A stretch of DNA of 64,000 nucleotides, taken from assembly GCF_947500045.1 (NCBI RefSeq), contig NZ_CANMQQ010000005.1, positions 215,514 through 279,513 on the forward strand. Direction: 5' to 3'. This DNA comes from an uncultured Ruegeria sp. (GTDB lineage: Bacteria; Pseudomonadota; Alphaproteobacteria; Rhodobacterales; Rhodobacteraceae). Below the pieces are notes generated by a model, which saw nothing but the letters and a program-made list of their open reading frames with translations, ran no database searches and had not been told where the DNA came from. Positions 28,810 to 37,918 of the stretch are shown here, one piece after another. Position numbers and translations under genes: made by a program. Numbering within the stretch: the first letter of the stretch is position 1; every line of letters begins with the position of its first letter.

Positions 28810-29778
28810 ATGGAACGATTCGATAGCAGCCCGGAAACTGCACTGAAATGGCATCGGGCCGGGAAAGGCGCGGCACTGGCCACTGTGGTCGAGACCTGGG
28901 GCAGCGCGCCGCGCCGTGTCGGTGCGCAATTGGTTATCTCGGGCGACGGTCGGATCGAGGGCTCGGTTTCTGGCGGCTGCGTGGAAGGCGCGGTGATTGT
29001 CGAGGCGTTGGAAGCCATCGAAGAAGGCGAAGCGCGGCTGCTGGAGTTTGGTGTCAGCGATGATGATGCCTTTGCCGTGGGTTTGGCTTGCGGCGGCACA
29101 ATCCGTGTTCTGGTTGAACCAATTGGCACGGTCCTGCCCGAACCGATGCTGGCCGAACTGGTCGCAGCACGGGCGCAACGGGAGCCGCTGGCTTACGAAG
29201 TCAATGTCGAAACCGGTCATCGCGCGCTGCGCCGCACTGCCTATGCCGAGAGGTTGCGCATGGACCGGTCCGGGTTCGAAGAAGATGGTCAAACCTTTGT
29301 TGCCATTCACAATCCTCCGCTGCGGTTAATAGTGGTTGGAGCCGTGCATATCGCCCAGGCGCTGGTGCCGATGGCACGGATCGCAGGCTACGACCCGGCC
29401 ATTGTCGACCCGCGTGATGCGTTTGCTTCGGATGCCCGTTTTCCCGGAGAGACCATTCTGACGGATTGGCCGGATGAGGCTGTGTCCAAGCTGGGGTTGG
29501 ACGCGCGAACAGCGCTCGTGCTGTTGACGCACGACCCCAAGCTGGACGATCCTGCACTACAGGCTGCGCTGTCGGCCAACGTCTTCTATATCGGTGCTCT
29601 TGGGTCCAAGCGCACCCACGCGAAACGCGTAGATCGGATGAAACAGGCGGGGTTCACTGACGACCAGATTTCACGCATTCACGGGCCGGTCGGGCTCGAT
29701 ATCGGAGCGGCCAGCCCGTCCGAGATTGCGGTGGCCATTCTGGCGCAAATGACGGCTGTTCTGAGGGGCAAGGCGTGA
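28810..29778 (+). CDS. XdhC/CoxI-family molybdenum cofactor insertion protein
   Basis: A 322-residue fusion of an N-terminal XdhC/CoxI domain (VETWGSAPRRVGAQLVIS and SVSGGCVEGAV) and a C-terminal Rossmann-type XdhC domain (LRLIVVGAVHIAQAL and YIGALGSKRTHAKR). Such proteins bind the molybdenum cofactor and help sulfurate and insert it into hydroxylases like xanthine or CO dehydrogenase. GGAGG precedes the ATG. It overlaps the next gene by four bases (GTGA) and stands upstream of coxSLM, consistent with dedicated maturation of that enzyme. Confidence 0.92.
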   Translation: MERFDSSPETALKWHRAGKGAALATVVETWGSAPRRVGAQLVISGDGRIEGSVSGGCVEGAVIVEALEAIEEGEARLLEFGVSDDDAFAVGLACGGTIRVLVEPIGTVLPEPMLAELVAARAQREPLAYEVNVETGHRALRRTAYAERLRMDRSGFEEDGQTFVAIHNPPLRLIVVGAVHIAQALVPMARIAGYDPAIVDPRDAFASDARFPGETILTDWPDEAVSKLGLDARTALVLLTHDPKLDDPALQAALSANVFYIGALGSKRTHAKRVDRMKQAGFTDDQISRIHGPVGLDIGAASPSEIAVAILAQMTAVLRGKA

Positions 29779-30776
29779 AATTCGGTCCAGTCGCCCTTTG
29801 TGAGGCCAGCGGGGCGATCCTTGCCCATTCAGTCAAAGCGGGTGAGCGAAAGTTGCGGAAGGGCGTTACGCTGACGCCAGAACATATCGCCGAATTGCAG
29901 CAAGCCGGTCTCACCGAGGTGACGGTCGCCCGATTAGGCCCCGGTGATAGCCATGAAGATGACGCGGCGGCGATGCTCGCCGCGGCCCTTGTCCCGGACC
30001 CTGCACAGGCAAATCTGCGTGTAACCGAGGCGTTTACCGGAAGGGTCAATCTGTTGGCTGACGGACCGGGGGTTGTGGTTTTGGATACCGATGCCCTGCA
30101 AAGGTTCAATCAGGTCAATCCGATGATCACCGTCGCGACAGTGCCGCAATACCAACAGATGACGGCAGGCGGCATGGTGGCGACGATCAAGGTGATCTCA
30201 TATGCGGTGCCTCTTTCTGATGTTCGAAATGCGACCCAACAGGCGCAGGATGCCATTCGACTTTCGGTGCCGAAATATACGAACGCTAGTCTTGTGGTCA
30301 CTGAAATTGCTGGGGGGCCTTCGAATGAGAAAGGTATCGCCGCAATACGCAACCGGGTCGAGGCATTGGGGATGGACCTGTCCGAGGTTCAGGTCGTGCC
30401 GCATCGGATGGACGATCTTACAGCATCGCTGTCGTCCATTGGTGGCGAGATTGTCATGATTTTGACCGGATCGGCTACCTCAGATGAAAACGATGTGGCG
30501 CCAGCCTCTGTGCGGGCTGCAGGGGGGAACGTTGACCGGTTTGGGATGCCGGTTGATCCGGGGAACCTGCTGTTCTTGGGGTCATCCGGTGATCGCCCGA
30601 TCATTGGTTTGCCCGGATGCGCGCGTTCACCGGCGCTGAACGGGGCGGACTGGGTGTTATCCCGCGTCGCCTGTGGGATCGAAACAACAGGCGCTGATAT
30701 CGCAGCGATGGGTGTCGGTGGGTTGTTGAAAGAAATCCCGACGCGCCCGCAACCTCGCGCCGCAAAAGGAAAGTGA
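29775..30776 (+). CDS. molybdopterin-binding (MoeA/MocA-like) protein
   Basis: A 333-residue protein with a MoaB/Mog-type molybdopterin-binding domain in its second half (EIVMILTGSATSDENDV, then the GNLLFLGSSGDRPIIGLPGCARSP pattern). The first 60 residues resemble a cofactor-binding start seen in CoxF-like proteins. Its place directly after xdhC and before coxS suggests a role in cofactor handling, possibly cytosine transfer to make the MCD form of the cofactor, but that function belongs to MocA-type proteins and is not shown here. Start is GTG 29775, overlapping the xdhC stop. Confidence 0.85.
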   Translation: MKFGPVALCEASGAILAHSVKAGERKLRKGVTLTPEHIAELQQAGLTEVTVARLGPGDSHEDDAAAMLAAALVPDPAQANLRVTEAFTGRVNLLADGPGVVVLDTDALQRFNQVNPMITVATVPQYQQMTAGGMVATIKVISYAVPLSDVRNATQQAQDAIRLSVPKYTNASLVVTEIAGGPSNEKGIAAIRNRVEALGMDLSEVQVVPHRMDDLTASLSSIGGEIVMILTGSATSDENDVAPASVRAAGGNVDRFGMPVDPGNLLFLGSSGDRPIIGLPGCARSPALNGADWVLSRVACGIETTGADIAAMGVGGLLKEIPTRPQPRAAKGK

Positions 30777-30789
30777 CGCAACGGCATTT

Positions 30790-30805
30790 TTGCCCTTTTG
30801 GGCAA
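30790..30805 (+). terminator. hairpin after molybdopterin-binding gene
   Basis: TTGCCC-TTTT-GGGCAA, a perfect six-pair hairpin 14 bases after the stop codon. There is no T-tract after it, so it may act as an attenuator or RNA end-protecting element rather than a true terminator. Confidence 0.45.
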
Positions 30806-30849
30806 GCGCGTCATGCTCTGACTGTTAAGTAAAGAAGTTGCGGAAAAAA

Positions 30850-30885
30850 CGGGCAAATATTTTTGTTCTCAAACAAAATTTCCCG
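30850..30885 (+). promoter_or_regulatory. long inverted repeat upstream of coxS
   Basis: CGGG/CCCG, AAA/TTT and TTTTGTT/AACAAAA pair in order around a CTCA loop, with one bulged C and a three-base bulge (TAT). It ends 45 bases before the coxS ATG. Its position suits an operator or a leader hairpin. Confidence 0.55.
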
Positions 30886-30930
30886 TGTTTAACTCGGGGC
30901 AAAGTAAAAACACTAAATTGGGAGGATCTC

Positions 30931-31416
30931 ATGACACAGGTCTCAATGACCGTGAACGGGAAAGCCGTTAGCGGTGACGTTGAAGGCAGGACATTGCTGT
31001 CCAGCTTTTTGCGGGATCAACTGTCGCTGACCGGAACGCATGTCGGATGTGACACGGCACAGTGCGGCGCCTGCGTGGTCCATGTGAACGGCGAGGCGAT
31101 CAAGTCTTGCAACATGCTGGCCCTTGAGGCGGACGGCGCAGATGTCGGAACGATCGAGGGGCAGGCTGCCGAAGATGGCACACTGAACGTTATACAGCAG
31201 GCCTTTCAGGATCATCACGGATTGCAATGCGGGTTCTGTACGCCGGGCATGGTGATGAGCGCGGCGGCCTTGCTCAAGGATAACCCGCGCCCGACCGAGG
31301 GGGAAATCCGCAAGTACCTTGAAGGCAATCTGTGCCGCTGCACGGGTTATCACAACATCGTCAAGGCGATCATGGCCGCATCGGGCCAAGACGTTTCCAG
31401 CATCGCCGCCGAGTGA
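30931..31416 (+). CDS. coxS: CO dehydrogenase-type small subunit (2x[2Fe-2S])
   Basis: A 161-residue electron-transfer subunit of a molybdenum hydroxylase. The plant-ferredoxin-type cluster has Cys40, Cys45, Cys48 and Cys60; the second, all-helical cluster has Cys100, Cys103, Cys135 and Cys137 ([10 protein letters not shown] and LCRCTGY). These eight ligands are intact. The ATG at 30931 has GGGAGG upstream; a longer in-frame start at 30838 would extend into the hairpin region and is rejected. It begins the S-L-M gene order that is typical of form II cox clusters. Confidence 0.97.
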   Translation: MTQVSMTVNGKAVSGDVEGRTLLSSFLRDQLSLTGTHVGCDTAQCGACVVHVNGEAIKSCNMLALEADGADVGTIEGQAAEDGTLNVIQQAFQDHHGLQCGFCTPGMVMSAAALLKDNPRPTEGEIRKYLEGNLCRCTGYHNIVKAIMAASGQDVSSIAAE

Positions 31417-31423
31417 GGCGGGT

Positions 31424-31446
31424 AAGAATTTTCGACGAAAATTCTT
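31424..31446. repeat. perfect palindrome between coxS and coxL
   Basis: AAGAATTTTCG and CGAAAATTCTT flank a single A. It starts eight bases after the coxS stop and is followed by TTCC. I recall similar palindromes in other roseobacter intergenic regions; here it could tune the coxS to coxL transcript ratio. Confidence 0.7.
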
Positions 31447-31467
31447 TTCCAGTGAGGAGAACAAGCA

Positions 31468-33828
31468 ATGCCCAAAGACAGTGGCATCGGAGCCAGTTCC
31501 AAGCGGCGTGAAGACGTACGCTTTCTGACCGGAGCAGGCAATTACACCGACGACATCAACGTACATGGCCAAGCCTATGTACATTTCCTTAGGTCCGACA
31601 TCGCGCATGGGCGGATCAACAGTATCGACACATCTGCAGCCGAGGGCATGCCGGGCGTGGTGAAGGTTTTCACCGGCAAGGACTTTGAAGGCGTGGGCGG
31701 AATGCCTTGCGGTTGGGAAGTGACCGACCGTCATGGCGCCCCGATGCAAGAGCCTCCGCATCCGATTCTGGCACAGGGCAAGGTGCGCCACGTGGGCGAC
31801 CCTATTGCTGCTGTTGTCGCGGATAGCCTTGAACAAGCCCGCGATGCTGCCGAAGCAATTGAGGTGGATATCGCGGAATTGCCGGCAGTTATGAATATGA
31901 AAGCTGCGGCGCAAGAAGGCGCAACGCTTATTCATGACGACCTGAAGAACAACATCTGTTACGACTGGCATCTGGGCGAAGAGGACAATGACAAGGTCAA
32001 TGAGGTCTTTGCCAATGCGGCGCACGTGACCACGCTGGATCTGGTCAACAATCGTCTGGTCGCCAACCCGATGGAGCCGCGCGTAGCCGTGGCAGAGTAC
32101 AGCCGCGGGACCGAGGACTACACGCTATATACAACTTCGCAGAACCCGCATGTGATCCGATTGCTGATGTGCGCCTTTGTTCTGGGCCTGCCCGAGCACA
32201 AGGTACGTGTGGTTGCGCCTGATGTTGGCGGTGGATTTGGCACCAAGATCTTCCACTATGCGGAAGAGGCGTTTTGTACCTTCGCCGCCAAGGCCTGCAA
32301 CCGTCCGGTAAAGTGGACGTCCAGCCGGTCCGAGGCGTTCATGTCAGATGCCCATGGCCGCGACCATGTCTCAACGATTGAGCTGGCGCTGGATGCGGAA
32401 AATAACTTTGTCGGTCTGCGCACCAACACCTACGCGAATCTTGGAGCTTATCTTTCGACCTTCTCCAGCTCGGTCCCGACCTGGTTGCATGGCACTCTGA
32501 TGGCGGGCAATTACAAAACACCGGTCATTCAGGTGAACGTGAAGGCAATGTTCACCAATACAGTGCCAGTCGATGCCTATCGCGGTGCGGGCCGACCAGA
32601 GGCGACGTACCAATTGGAGCGTGTCATCGACAAAGCAGCTCGTGAGTTGGGCGTTGATCCGATCGCCCTGCGGCGCCAGAACTTCATCACCCAGTTCCCG
32701 TATGACACACCGGTGGCGCTGACCTATGACACCGGGGATTACAACGGGACGATGGACAAGCTGGAAGCCGCTGCTGATCTGGCAGGCTTTGCCGCGCGTC
32801 GCTCGGCCAGTGAGGCCAAAGGCAAGCTGCGGGGCTTGGGCATCAACTGCTATATCGAGGCCTGCGGCATCGCGCCGTCGAATATCGTCGGCATGCTGGG
32901 GGCCCGGGCAGGGCTTTATGATGCCGCGACGGTACGGGTGAACGCAACCGGTTCGATCAGCGTCATGGTAGGTGCGCACAGCCACGGGCAAGGCCACGAG
33001 ACCGCCTTCCCGCAGGTTGTGGCCGACATGATCGGTATCGATGAGTCGATGGTCGAGATCGTGCATGGCGACACCTCGAAAATCCCGTTTGGCATGGGCA
33101 CCTATGGCTCGCGCTCGCTGGCGGTTTGCGGGTCGGCGATGGTCAAGGCGACCGAGAAGGTGATCGACAAAGCCAAGAAGATTGCGGCCCACCTGCTGGA
33201 AGCGTCTGAGGCGGATATCGAGCTGAAGGACGGCCAGTTCAGCGTTGCAGGCACCGACAAGTCGGTGGCCTGGGGCGATGTGACCCTGACGGCTTATGTG
33301 CCGCACAACTTCCCGTTGGAAGTTGAGCCGGGGCTTGAGGAGACCGCGTTCTATGATCCGGCCAACTTTACTTTCCCGGCTGGGGCATACGCTTGCGAGG
33401 TCGAGGTGGACCCCGAAACCGGGCAGGTCACGATCGAAGCCTTCACCGCTGCAGATGACTTTGGCAACATCGTGAACCCGATGATTGTGGATGGTCAGGT
33501 GCATGGCGGTATCGGTCAAGGGATCGGTCAGGCGCTGCTGGAAAATTGCGCTTATGATGAGAACGGCCAGTTGCTGAGCGCGTCCTACATGGACTACGCG
33601 ATGCCGCGGGCCGATGATCTGCCGTTCTATGCGGTTGACCATTCCAGCCAGACCCCATGTACGCACAACCCGTTGGGGGTAAAAGGTTGCGGCGAGGCTG
33701 GAGCCATCGGGTCGCCACCTGCTGTGGTCAACGCGGTGTTGGATGCACTGAATTCGGGTGGCAAGGCTGTCGATCACATCGACATGCCGATGAGCCCATC
33801 GCGTGTCTGGACGGCGATGCACGGTTGA
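31468..33828 (+). CDS. coxL: CO dehydrogenase-type large subunit, form II
   Basis: A 786-residue molybdenum-binding catalytic subunit. The molybdenum site features are visible: GGGFGTKIF, the active-site loop AYRGAGR at residues 370-376, and [18 protein letters not shown] with the catalytic Glu. Form I CoxL has AYXCSFR, with the Cys that binds copper; here that Cys is absent and the loop is the form II type. Work on marine roseobacters links CO oxidation to strains that carry form I, so this enzyme's substrate may be something other than CO. AGTGAGGAG precedes the ATG. It is followed by a repeat element and coxM. Confidence 0.95.
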   Translation: MPKDSGIGASSKRREDVRFLTGAGNYTDDINVHGQAYVHFLRSDIAHGRINSIDTSAAEGMPGVVKVFTGKDFEGVGGMPCGWEVTDRHGAPMQEPPHPILAQGKVRHVGDPIAAVVADSLEQARDAAEAIEVDIAELPAVMNMKAAAQEGATLIHDDLKNNICYDWHLGEEDNDKVNEVFANAAHVTTLDLVNNRLVANPMEPRVAVAEYSRGTEDYTLYTTSQNPHVIRLLMCAFVLGLPEHKVRVVAPDVGGGFGTKIFHYAEEAFCTFAAKACNRPVKWTSSRSEAFMSDAHGRDHVSTIELALDAENNFVGLRTNTYANLGAYLSTFSSSVPTWLHGTLMAGNYKTPVIQVNVKAMFTNTVPVDAYRGAGRPEATYQLERVIDKAARELGVDPIALRRQNFITQFPYDTPVALTYDTGDYNGTMDKLEAAADLAGFAARRSASEAKGKLRGLGINCYIEACGIAPSNIVGMLGARAGLYDAATVRVNATGSISVMVGAHSHGQGHETAFPQVVADMIGIDESMVEIVHGDTSKIPFGMGTYGSRSLAVCGSAMVKATEKVIDKAKKIAAHLLEASEADIELKDGQFSVAGTDKSVAWGDVTLTAYVPHNFPLEVEPGLEETAFYDPANFTFPAGAYACEVEVDPETGQVTIEAFTAADDFGNIVNPMIVDGQVHGGIGQGIGQALLENCAYDENGQLLSASYMDYAMPRADDLPFYAVDHSSQTPCTHNPLGVKGCGEAGAIGSPPAVVNAVLDALNSGGKAVDHIDMPMSPSRVWTAMHG

Positions 33829-33839
33829 GAGGTCGGGGT

Positions 33840-33899
33840 GCGAGGGGCCAGCCCCTCGCGCTCCCCGAGATATTTTTAGCCAGATGAAGGGCGGATCCG
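33840..33899. repeat. dispersed repeat, copy 1 (coxL-coxM)
   Basis: A perfect hairpin GCGAGGGGC-CA-GCCCCTCGC (33840-33859) is followed by a conserved tail at 33863-33898 that includes GATATTTTTAGCCAGATGAA and GGATCC. The tail recurs, with few changes, at 43534-43570. It occupies the gap between coxL and coxM. Confidence 0.8.
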
Positions 33900-33923
33900 C
33901 GTTCTTCGGAAAGGAAAAACGGA

Positions 33924-34715
33924 ATGTACAGTTTCGAGTTTGAGAAACCCTCGACCATAGCAGATGCAGTTGCTGCATTGGCGAGCGAGGACGCGCAGGC
34001 GTTGGGGGGCGGACAGACCCTGATCCCCACGATGAAGCAACGTTTGGCAGCGCCATCCAAGCTGGTGTCGGTGAGCGGCATCGCCGAGATGCAGGGTGTT
34101 TGCATTGAGGATGATGGTTCGGTGGCCATTGGTGGTGCAACGACCCATGCGCGCGTGGCGGTAGAAGCTGCTGGCAGCTATCCGGCACTGGCGGCTGTGG
34201 CTGGTCAAATCGGCGATCCGGCGGTGCGCAATCGCGGTACCATTGGTGGTTCAGTTGCCAACAACGACCCGGCAGCCTGCTATCCAGCCTGTGTGCTGGG
34301 ATCGGGTGCAACGATCGTCACGAACACTCGCCAGATTGCAGCTGATGACTTCTTTCAGGGCATGTTTACCACAGTGCTGGAGGAGGGTGAGATCATCACC
34401 TCGGTGCGTTTTCCGGTGCCTCAAGCGGCAAGTTATCAGAAGTTTTTGCAGCCTGCGTCACGTTTCGCGCTGGTCGGAGTTTATCTTGCCCGATTTGCCG
34501 ATGGCGTAAGGGTCGCCGTCACCGGTGCAAGCGAAGATGGCGTGTTCCGCTGGTCCGAAGCCGAGGAAGCACTGAACAAAGAGTTCCGCCCGGACGCTTT
34601 GATGGGGCTGCACATCAATCCTGCGAACATGATTGGCGATCTGCACGGCAGCAAAGAATACCGTGCGCATTTGGTCGGTGTGATGACGAAACGCGCCATA
34701 GAAGCCTGTAGTTAA
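33924..34715 (+). CDS. coxM: CO dehydrogenase-type FAD-binding subunit
   Basis: A 263-residue flavoprotein subunit that passes electrons from the iron-sulfur subunit onward. FAD-binding motifs are seen at residues 28-35 (GGGQTLIP, the usual GGxSLIP/GGQTL loop) and 106-117 (TIGGSVANNDPA). The C-terminal domain is short, giving a protein slightly smaller than usual for CoxM (about 280-290). AAAGGAAAAACGGA precedes the ATG. A strong terminator follows, closing the cox unit. Confidence 0.94.
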   Translation: MYSFEFEKPSTIADAVAALASEDAQALGGGQTLIPTMKQRLAAPSKLVSVSGIAEMQGVCIEDDGSVAIGGATTHARVAVEAAGSYPALAAVAGQIGDPAVRNRGTIGGSVANNDPAACYPACVLGSGATIVTNTRQIAADDFFQGMFTTVLEEGEIITSVRFPVPQAASYQKFLQPASRFALVGVYLARFADGVRVAVTGASEDGVFRWSEAEEALNKEFRPDALMGLHINPANMIGDLHGSKEYRAHLVGVMTKRAIEACS

Positions 34716-34738
34716 TCCTGCCAACGGTCAGCATTTGG

Positions 34739-34770
34739 AGCCCCGGTGAAGAACCGGGGCTTTATTTTTT
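34739..34770 (+). terminator. rho-independent terminator after coxM
   Basis: AGCCCCGGT pairs with ACCGGGGCT around a GAAGA loop (34739-34761), followed by TTATTTTTT. It ends the cox transcript and overlaps the last codons of the convergent RpiR gene. Confidence 0.9.
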
Positions 34771-35661
34771 GCGTACTCTCGGGGGCTTTGCTGGGCGCCA
34801 GTACGCTCCTGTATCTTCCCTGGCCGTCTGATAGCGATCCACGCGGTCGCGTGCTGCTGACCCGCCTGCAGCAAAAAGATGGCCGAGCAGGCATTCGAGC
34901 ACGGTCATTGCGCCAGAGAAGCTGGAAAAGTGATGTTGCGTGCGGGTGCTGACGGGCAGCACGATGTCGGGATCAACACCGGGGGCTATGACCTCGCTAT
35001 CCGACAACAGCACGATCCGCATGCCGCGTTTGCGCGCAAACCGCATGGATTGGATGGTGTCAGAGGAATAGGGGTGGACGGTGATGGCGAACAGACAGTC
35101 TGCTGCATCGGCCTCGAGCAGATCATCGACGGCTGACCCCATGTGCCGGGGGATCAGTTGAAAGCCGGGATGCGCCATTCGTCCCGCATAGTGAAAATAA
35201 TAGGCCAAGGCATAGCTGGCCCGGGTCGCTGTAATGAAACAGTGTTTCGCAGAAATCATGGTGTTCGTGACTTGCTTCATCACAGTGGGATCAGTCAGCC
35301 GTAGGGACCGGGTTACGACATTCAGTTCGTTTTGCGCGAACCCCGCTTGCGCTGCGCTGAAGTCGTCCCTTGATTTCATGCGGTCCAGCCAGTCCTGCCC
35401 AAGCTGATCCTCGCGGTCAGTGACAAGGGTTTGGCGGAAAGGCGTTCGGAACGCTTCAAAACTGTCAAAGCCCAAACGGTATGCCAGACGCACTAGGACG
35501 TTTGAGCTTACACCGATTTTGTCAGCTGTCACACGAACCGGGTCGAGCCCGAAGTCGCCAGGATGGTCGATTATGTATTTTGCAGCGGCCTGCATCTGTT
35601 GAGGCAGGGTGTCGATATCGCGGCGCAGAATCTGGGTCAGTTGGGTCGGGGTGTGTTGCAT
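34762..35661 (-). CDS. MurR/RpiR family transcriptional regulator
   Basis: A 299-residue regulator with an N-terminal HTH_6 domain (KYIIDHPGDFGLDPVRVTADKIGVSSNVLVRLAYRLGF, read across its parts) and a C-terminal SIS domain, which in this family binds phosphosugars or other small metabolites (for example FAITVHPYSSDTIQSMRFAR). The start at ATG 35661 (MQHTPTQLTQ) is preferred over one 60 bases upstream; neither has a strong Shine-Dalgarno. It is divergent from the BKACE-aminotransferase pair with about 109 bases between, and probably controls that pair. Confidence 0.9.
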   Translation of the reverse strand: MQHTPTQLTQILRRDIDTLPQQMQAAAKYIIDHPGDFGLDPVRVTADKIGVSSNVLVRLAYRLGFDSFEAFRTPFRQTLVTDREDQLGQDWLDRMKSRDDFSAAQAGFAQNELNVVTRSLRLTDPTVMKQVTNTMISAKHCFITATRASYALAYYFHYAGRMAHPGFQLIPRHMGSAVDDLLEADAADCLFAITVHPYSSDTIQSMRFARKRGMRIVLLSDSEVIAPGVDPDIVLPVSTRTQHHFSSFSGAMTVLECLLGHLFAAGGSAARDRVDRYQTAREDTGAYWRPAKPPRVRKK

Positions 35662-35769
35662 GGTGAAAGAAAAACAAATGTTATGCAGAAAGCAAATTGA
35701 AAACGTATCAAACCTGGTCAATTCGGATCATATTGGACACGTGGCTTAAATTCAGAAGGTTGTTCCGGG

Positions 35770-36531
35770 ATGATGGAAAGCAAAGTGCTGCCCTATGTAT
35801 TGGTGGCGCCAAATGGAGCACGCAAAGGGTATCGGGATCATCCCGCTTTGCCGGTCACAATGGACGAGATCATTGGGACCGCGAAAGCGTGCAGCGTGGC
35901 GGGGGCGGATGGCGTTCATTTGCATGTGCGCGATCAGGCCGGGCAACATTCATTGGACGCGGGTTTGTACTGTGAGACAATTGCAGAGCTGCGACTTGCG
36001 GTGCCTCAGATGGATATTCAGATTACAACGGAAGCCGCCGGTGTTTTCGACGTTCAGGCTCAGTTTGAATGCTTGAAACAGGTCGGCCCCGAATGGGCGT
36101 CGATTTCAGTGCGCGAGATCGCCCGGTCGCCAGAACTTGCACCAAGGGTCTATGAATTATGTGCAGATCGAGGGACGCGCGTTCAGCATATCTTCTATGA
36201 TGCAACTGATGCCGAGTTGCTGAGCCATTGGCAAAAGAATGGGATCGTAAGAACCGATCAGGTCGAACGGCTATATGTTCTGGGTCGCTATGCGACAGCG
36301 CAGGAATCGACGCCGAAAGATTTGGATGTCTTTCCGGAAACGACCGATCCATGGATGGTCTGCGCATTTGGCGCGCAGGAGCATGCATGCCTGCAAAAGG
36401 CTGCGCAGCTTGGCGGAGGTGTCCGAGTGGGTTTTGAGAACAGCCTTGCGGGACCGGATGGTCGGGGATGGGCCGACAATGCCGCATCTGTCGCGGCGTT
36501 GATTGATCTTCTGAAAAGGACTGCAACATGA
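35770..36531 (+). CDS. BKACE-family beta-keto acid cleavage enzyme
   Basis: A 253-residue member of the BKACE (formerly DUF849) family, which cleaves beta-keto acids with acetyl-CoA. The zinc-site His pair is in GVHLHVRD (His50, His52), and the catalytic region ITTEAAG follows. It is a little shorter than usual (270-310). Two adjacent ATG codons (35770 and 35773) could start it. The stop overlaps the aminotransferase start (ATGA). The combination suggests that the aminotransferase makes a keto acid which BKACE then cleaves. The amino substrate is not evident. Confidence 0.87.
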   Translation: MMESKVLPYVLVAPNGARKGYRDHPALPVTMDEIIGTAKACSVAGADGVHLHVRDQAGQHSLDAGLYCETIAELRLAVPQMDIQITTEAAGVFDVQAQFECLKQVGPEWASISVREIARSPELAPRVYELCADRGTRVQHIFYDATDAELLSHWQKNGIVRTDQVERLYVLGRYATAQESTPKDLDVFPETTDPWMVCAFGAQEHACLQKAAQLGGGVRVGFENSLAGPDGRGWADNAASVAALIDLLKRTAT

Positions 36532-37844
36532 ACCATGTATTTCCACGCCACACAAAGTCCGAGTTGCCGATCGCCGCTGGCGGAGATGGGTGTTATCTGA
36601 TCGATTCAACCGGTCGTCGCTATCTGGATTGTGGGGACGCGGCGGTATCGTGCCTTGGCCATTCCAACGCTGCAGTGGTCAAAGCTGTGCAAGATCAGGT
36701 GGCGCAGATCGCATTTGCGCATACAGGCTTCATGACCTCGGAACCGGCCGAGGCATTGGCGGATTTGTTGATCGAACATGCCCCAGGCGATTTGGATCGT
36801 GTGTATTTTGTATCGGGCGGATCCGAGGCGACCGAGGCCGCGATCAAGCTGGCGCGGCAATACTATTTGGAAACCGGCCAGCCCGAGCGTCGTCACGTGA
36901 TTGCACGTCGACAAAGCTATCACGGTAATACGTTGGGGGCGCTGTCAGCTGGCGGCAACGAATGGCGGCGGGCACAGTTTGCCCCCATGCTGATCGAGAT
37001 GACGCACATTGCGCCCTGTTATGAATACGCTGAAAAGCCGGAGGGTGAGAGCAGTTTTGATTACTGTCAGCGCGTTGCGAACGAGTTAGAGGCAGAAATC
37101 CTGCGTCTCGGGCCCGAGACAGTGATGGCGTTCATGGCAGAGCCTGTGGTCGGTGCGACCCTAGGGGCTGTTGCAGCCGTCGACGGGTATTTCAAGCGCA
37201 TCCGCGATATTTGCGATCAATATGGTGTTCTGCTGATCCTTGATGAAGTGATGTGTGGCATGGGTCGTACGGGGCATTTGTTTGCCTGCGATCATGACGG
37301 GGTGGCGCCGGATATCCTGTGCATCGCCAAAGGGTTGGGGGCCGGGTATCAACCGATCGGAGCGATGCTGTGTTCGGATCGGATCTATGATGCGATCCGG
37401 GATGGGTCTGGCTTCTTTCAACATGGCCATACCTATATCGGACATCCGGTTGCGACTGCGGCGGCCTTGGCTGTGGTGCAGGAGCTCACAACTCGTGACC
37501 TGTCAGCCCGCGCAGGCGTGATGGGTGACAGACTACAAAGCATGTTAGAAAGCAGATTTGGTCAGCACCCCAATATTGGGGACATCCGTGGGCGGGGTCT
37601 GTTTCGTGGCATTGAACTGGTATCTGACCGGGACACGAAAACACCGTTCGACCCATCGCGCGGGGTGGCGGGGAAAATCAAAAAGGCGGCCATGTCAGAG
37701 GGGCTGATATGTTACCCGATGTCCGGCTCTCGTGATGGTCGTAACGGCGATCATATCCTGCTGGCACCGCCCTTTATCATTGAAGAGGGGCAACTGGTTG
37801 AGCTTGTCGACAAACTGGATCGGGCGATTTCCACGGTGATCTGA
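36528..37844 (+). CDS. class III aminotransferase (PLP)
   Basis: A 438-residue fold-type I, class III aminotransferase. The PLP-binding Lys268 is in IAKGLGAGYQPIGAML, Asp239 is in LILDEVMCGMGRTG, and SGGSEATEAAIKLAR is the phosphate-binding region. Class III enzymes include beta-alanine:pyruvate and omega-amino acid transaminases. It overlaps the BKACE gene by four bases, so the two products are made together and very likely act in one catabolic route under the divergent RpiR regulator. Confidence 0.93.
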   Translation: MNHVFPRHTKSELPIAAGGDGCYLIDSTGRRYLDCGDAAVSCLGHSNAAVVKAVQDQVAQIAFAHTGFMTSEPAEALADLLIEHAPGDLDRVYFVSGGSEATEAAIKLARQYYLETGQPERRHVIARRQSYHGNTLGALSAGGNEWRRAQFAPMLIEMTHIAPCYEYAEKPEGESSFDYCQRVANELEAEILRLGPETVMAFMAEPVVGATLGAVAAVDGYFKRIRDICDQYGVLLILDEVMCGMGRTGHLFACDHDGVAPDILCIAKGLGAGYQPIGAMLCSDRIYDAIRDGSGFFQHGHTYIGHPVATAAALAVVQELTTRDLSARAGVMGDRLQSMLESRFGQHPNIGDIRGRGLFRGIELVSDRDTKTPFDPSRGVAGKIKKAAMSEGLICYPMSGSRDGRNGDHILLAPPFIIEEGQLVELVDKLDRAISTVI

Positions 37845-37868
37845 TCGCACAGAGCGACCGACAACAAA

Positions 37869-37900
37869 AAAAGCCCCTGCGATAATCGAGGGGCTTTCTT
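37869..37900. terminator. bidirectional terminator between aminotransferase and infC
   Basis: AAAGCCCCT (37870-37878) pairs with AGGGGCTTT (37889-37897). T follows on the plus strand (TTTCTT) and a run of seven A precedes it, giving T on the minus strand, so it serves both convergent genes. Confidence 0.9.
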
Positions 37901-37918
37901 AATTCTATCAGAATTCAA

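Noticed and set aside
32371..34311. 646-codon open frame on the minus strand opposite coxL and coxM
   Set aside because: It is an antisense shadow caused by high G+C at third codon positions; the product has no domain sense and the plus-strand genes are complete.
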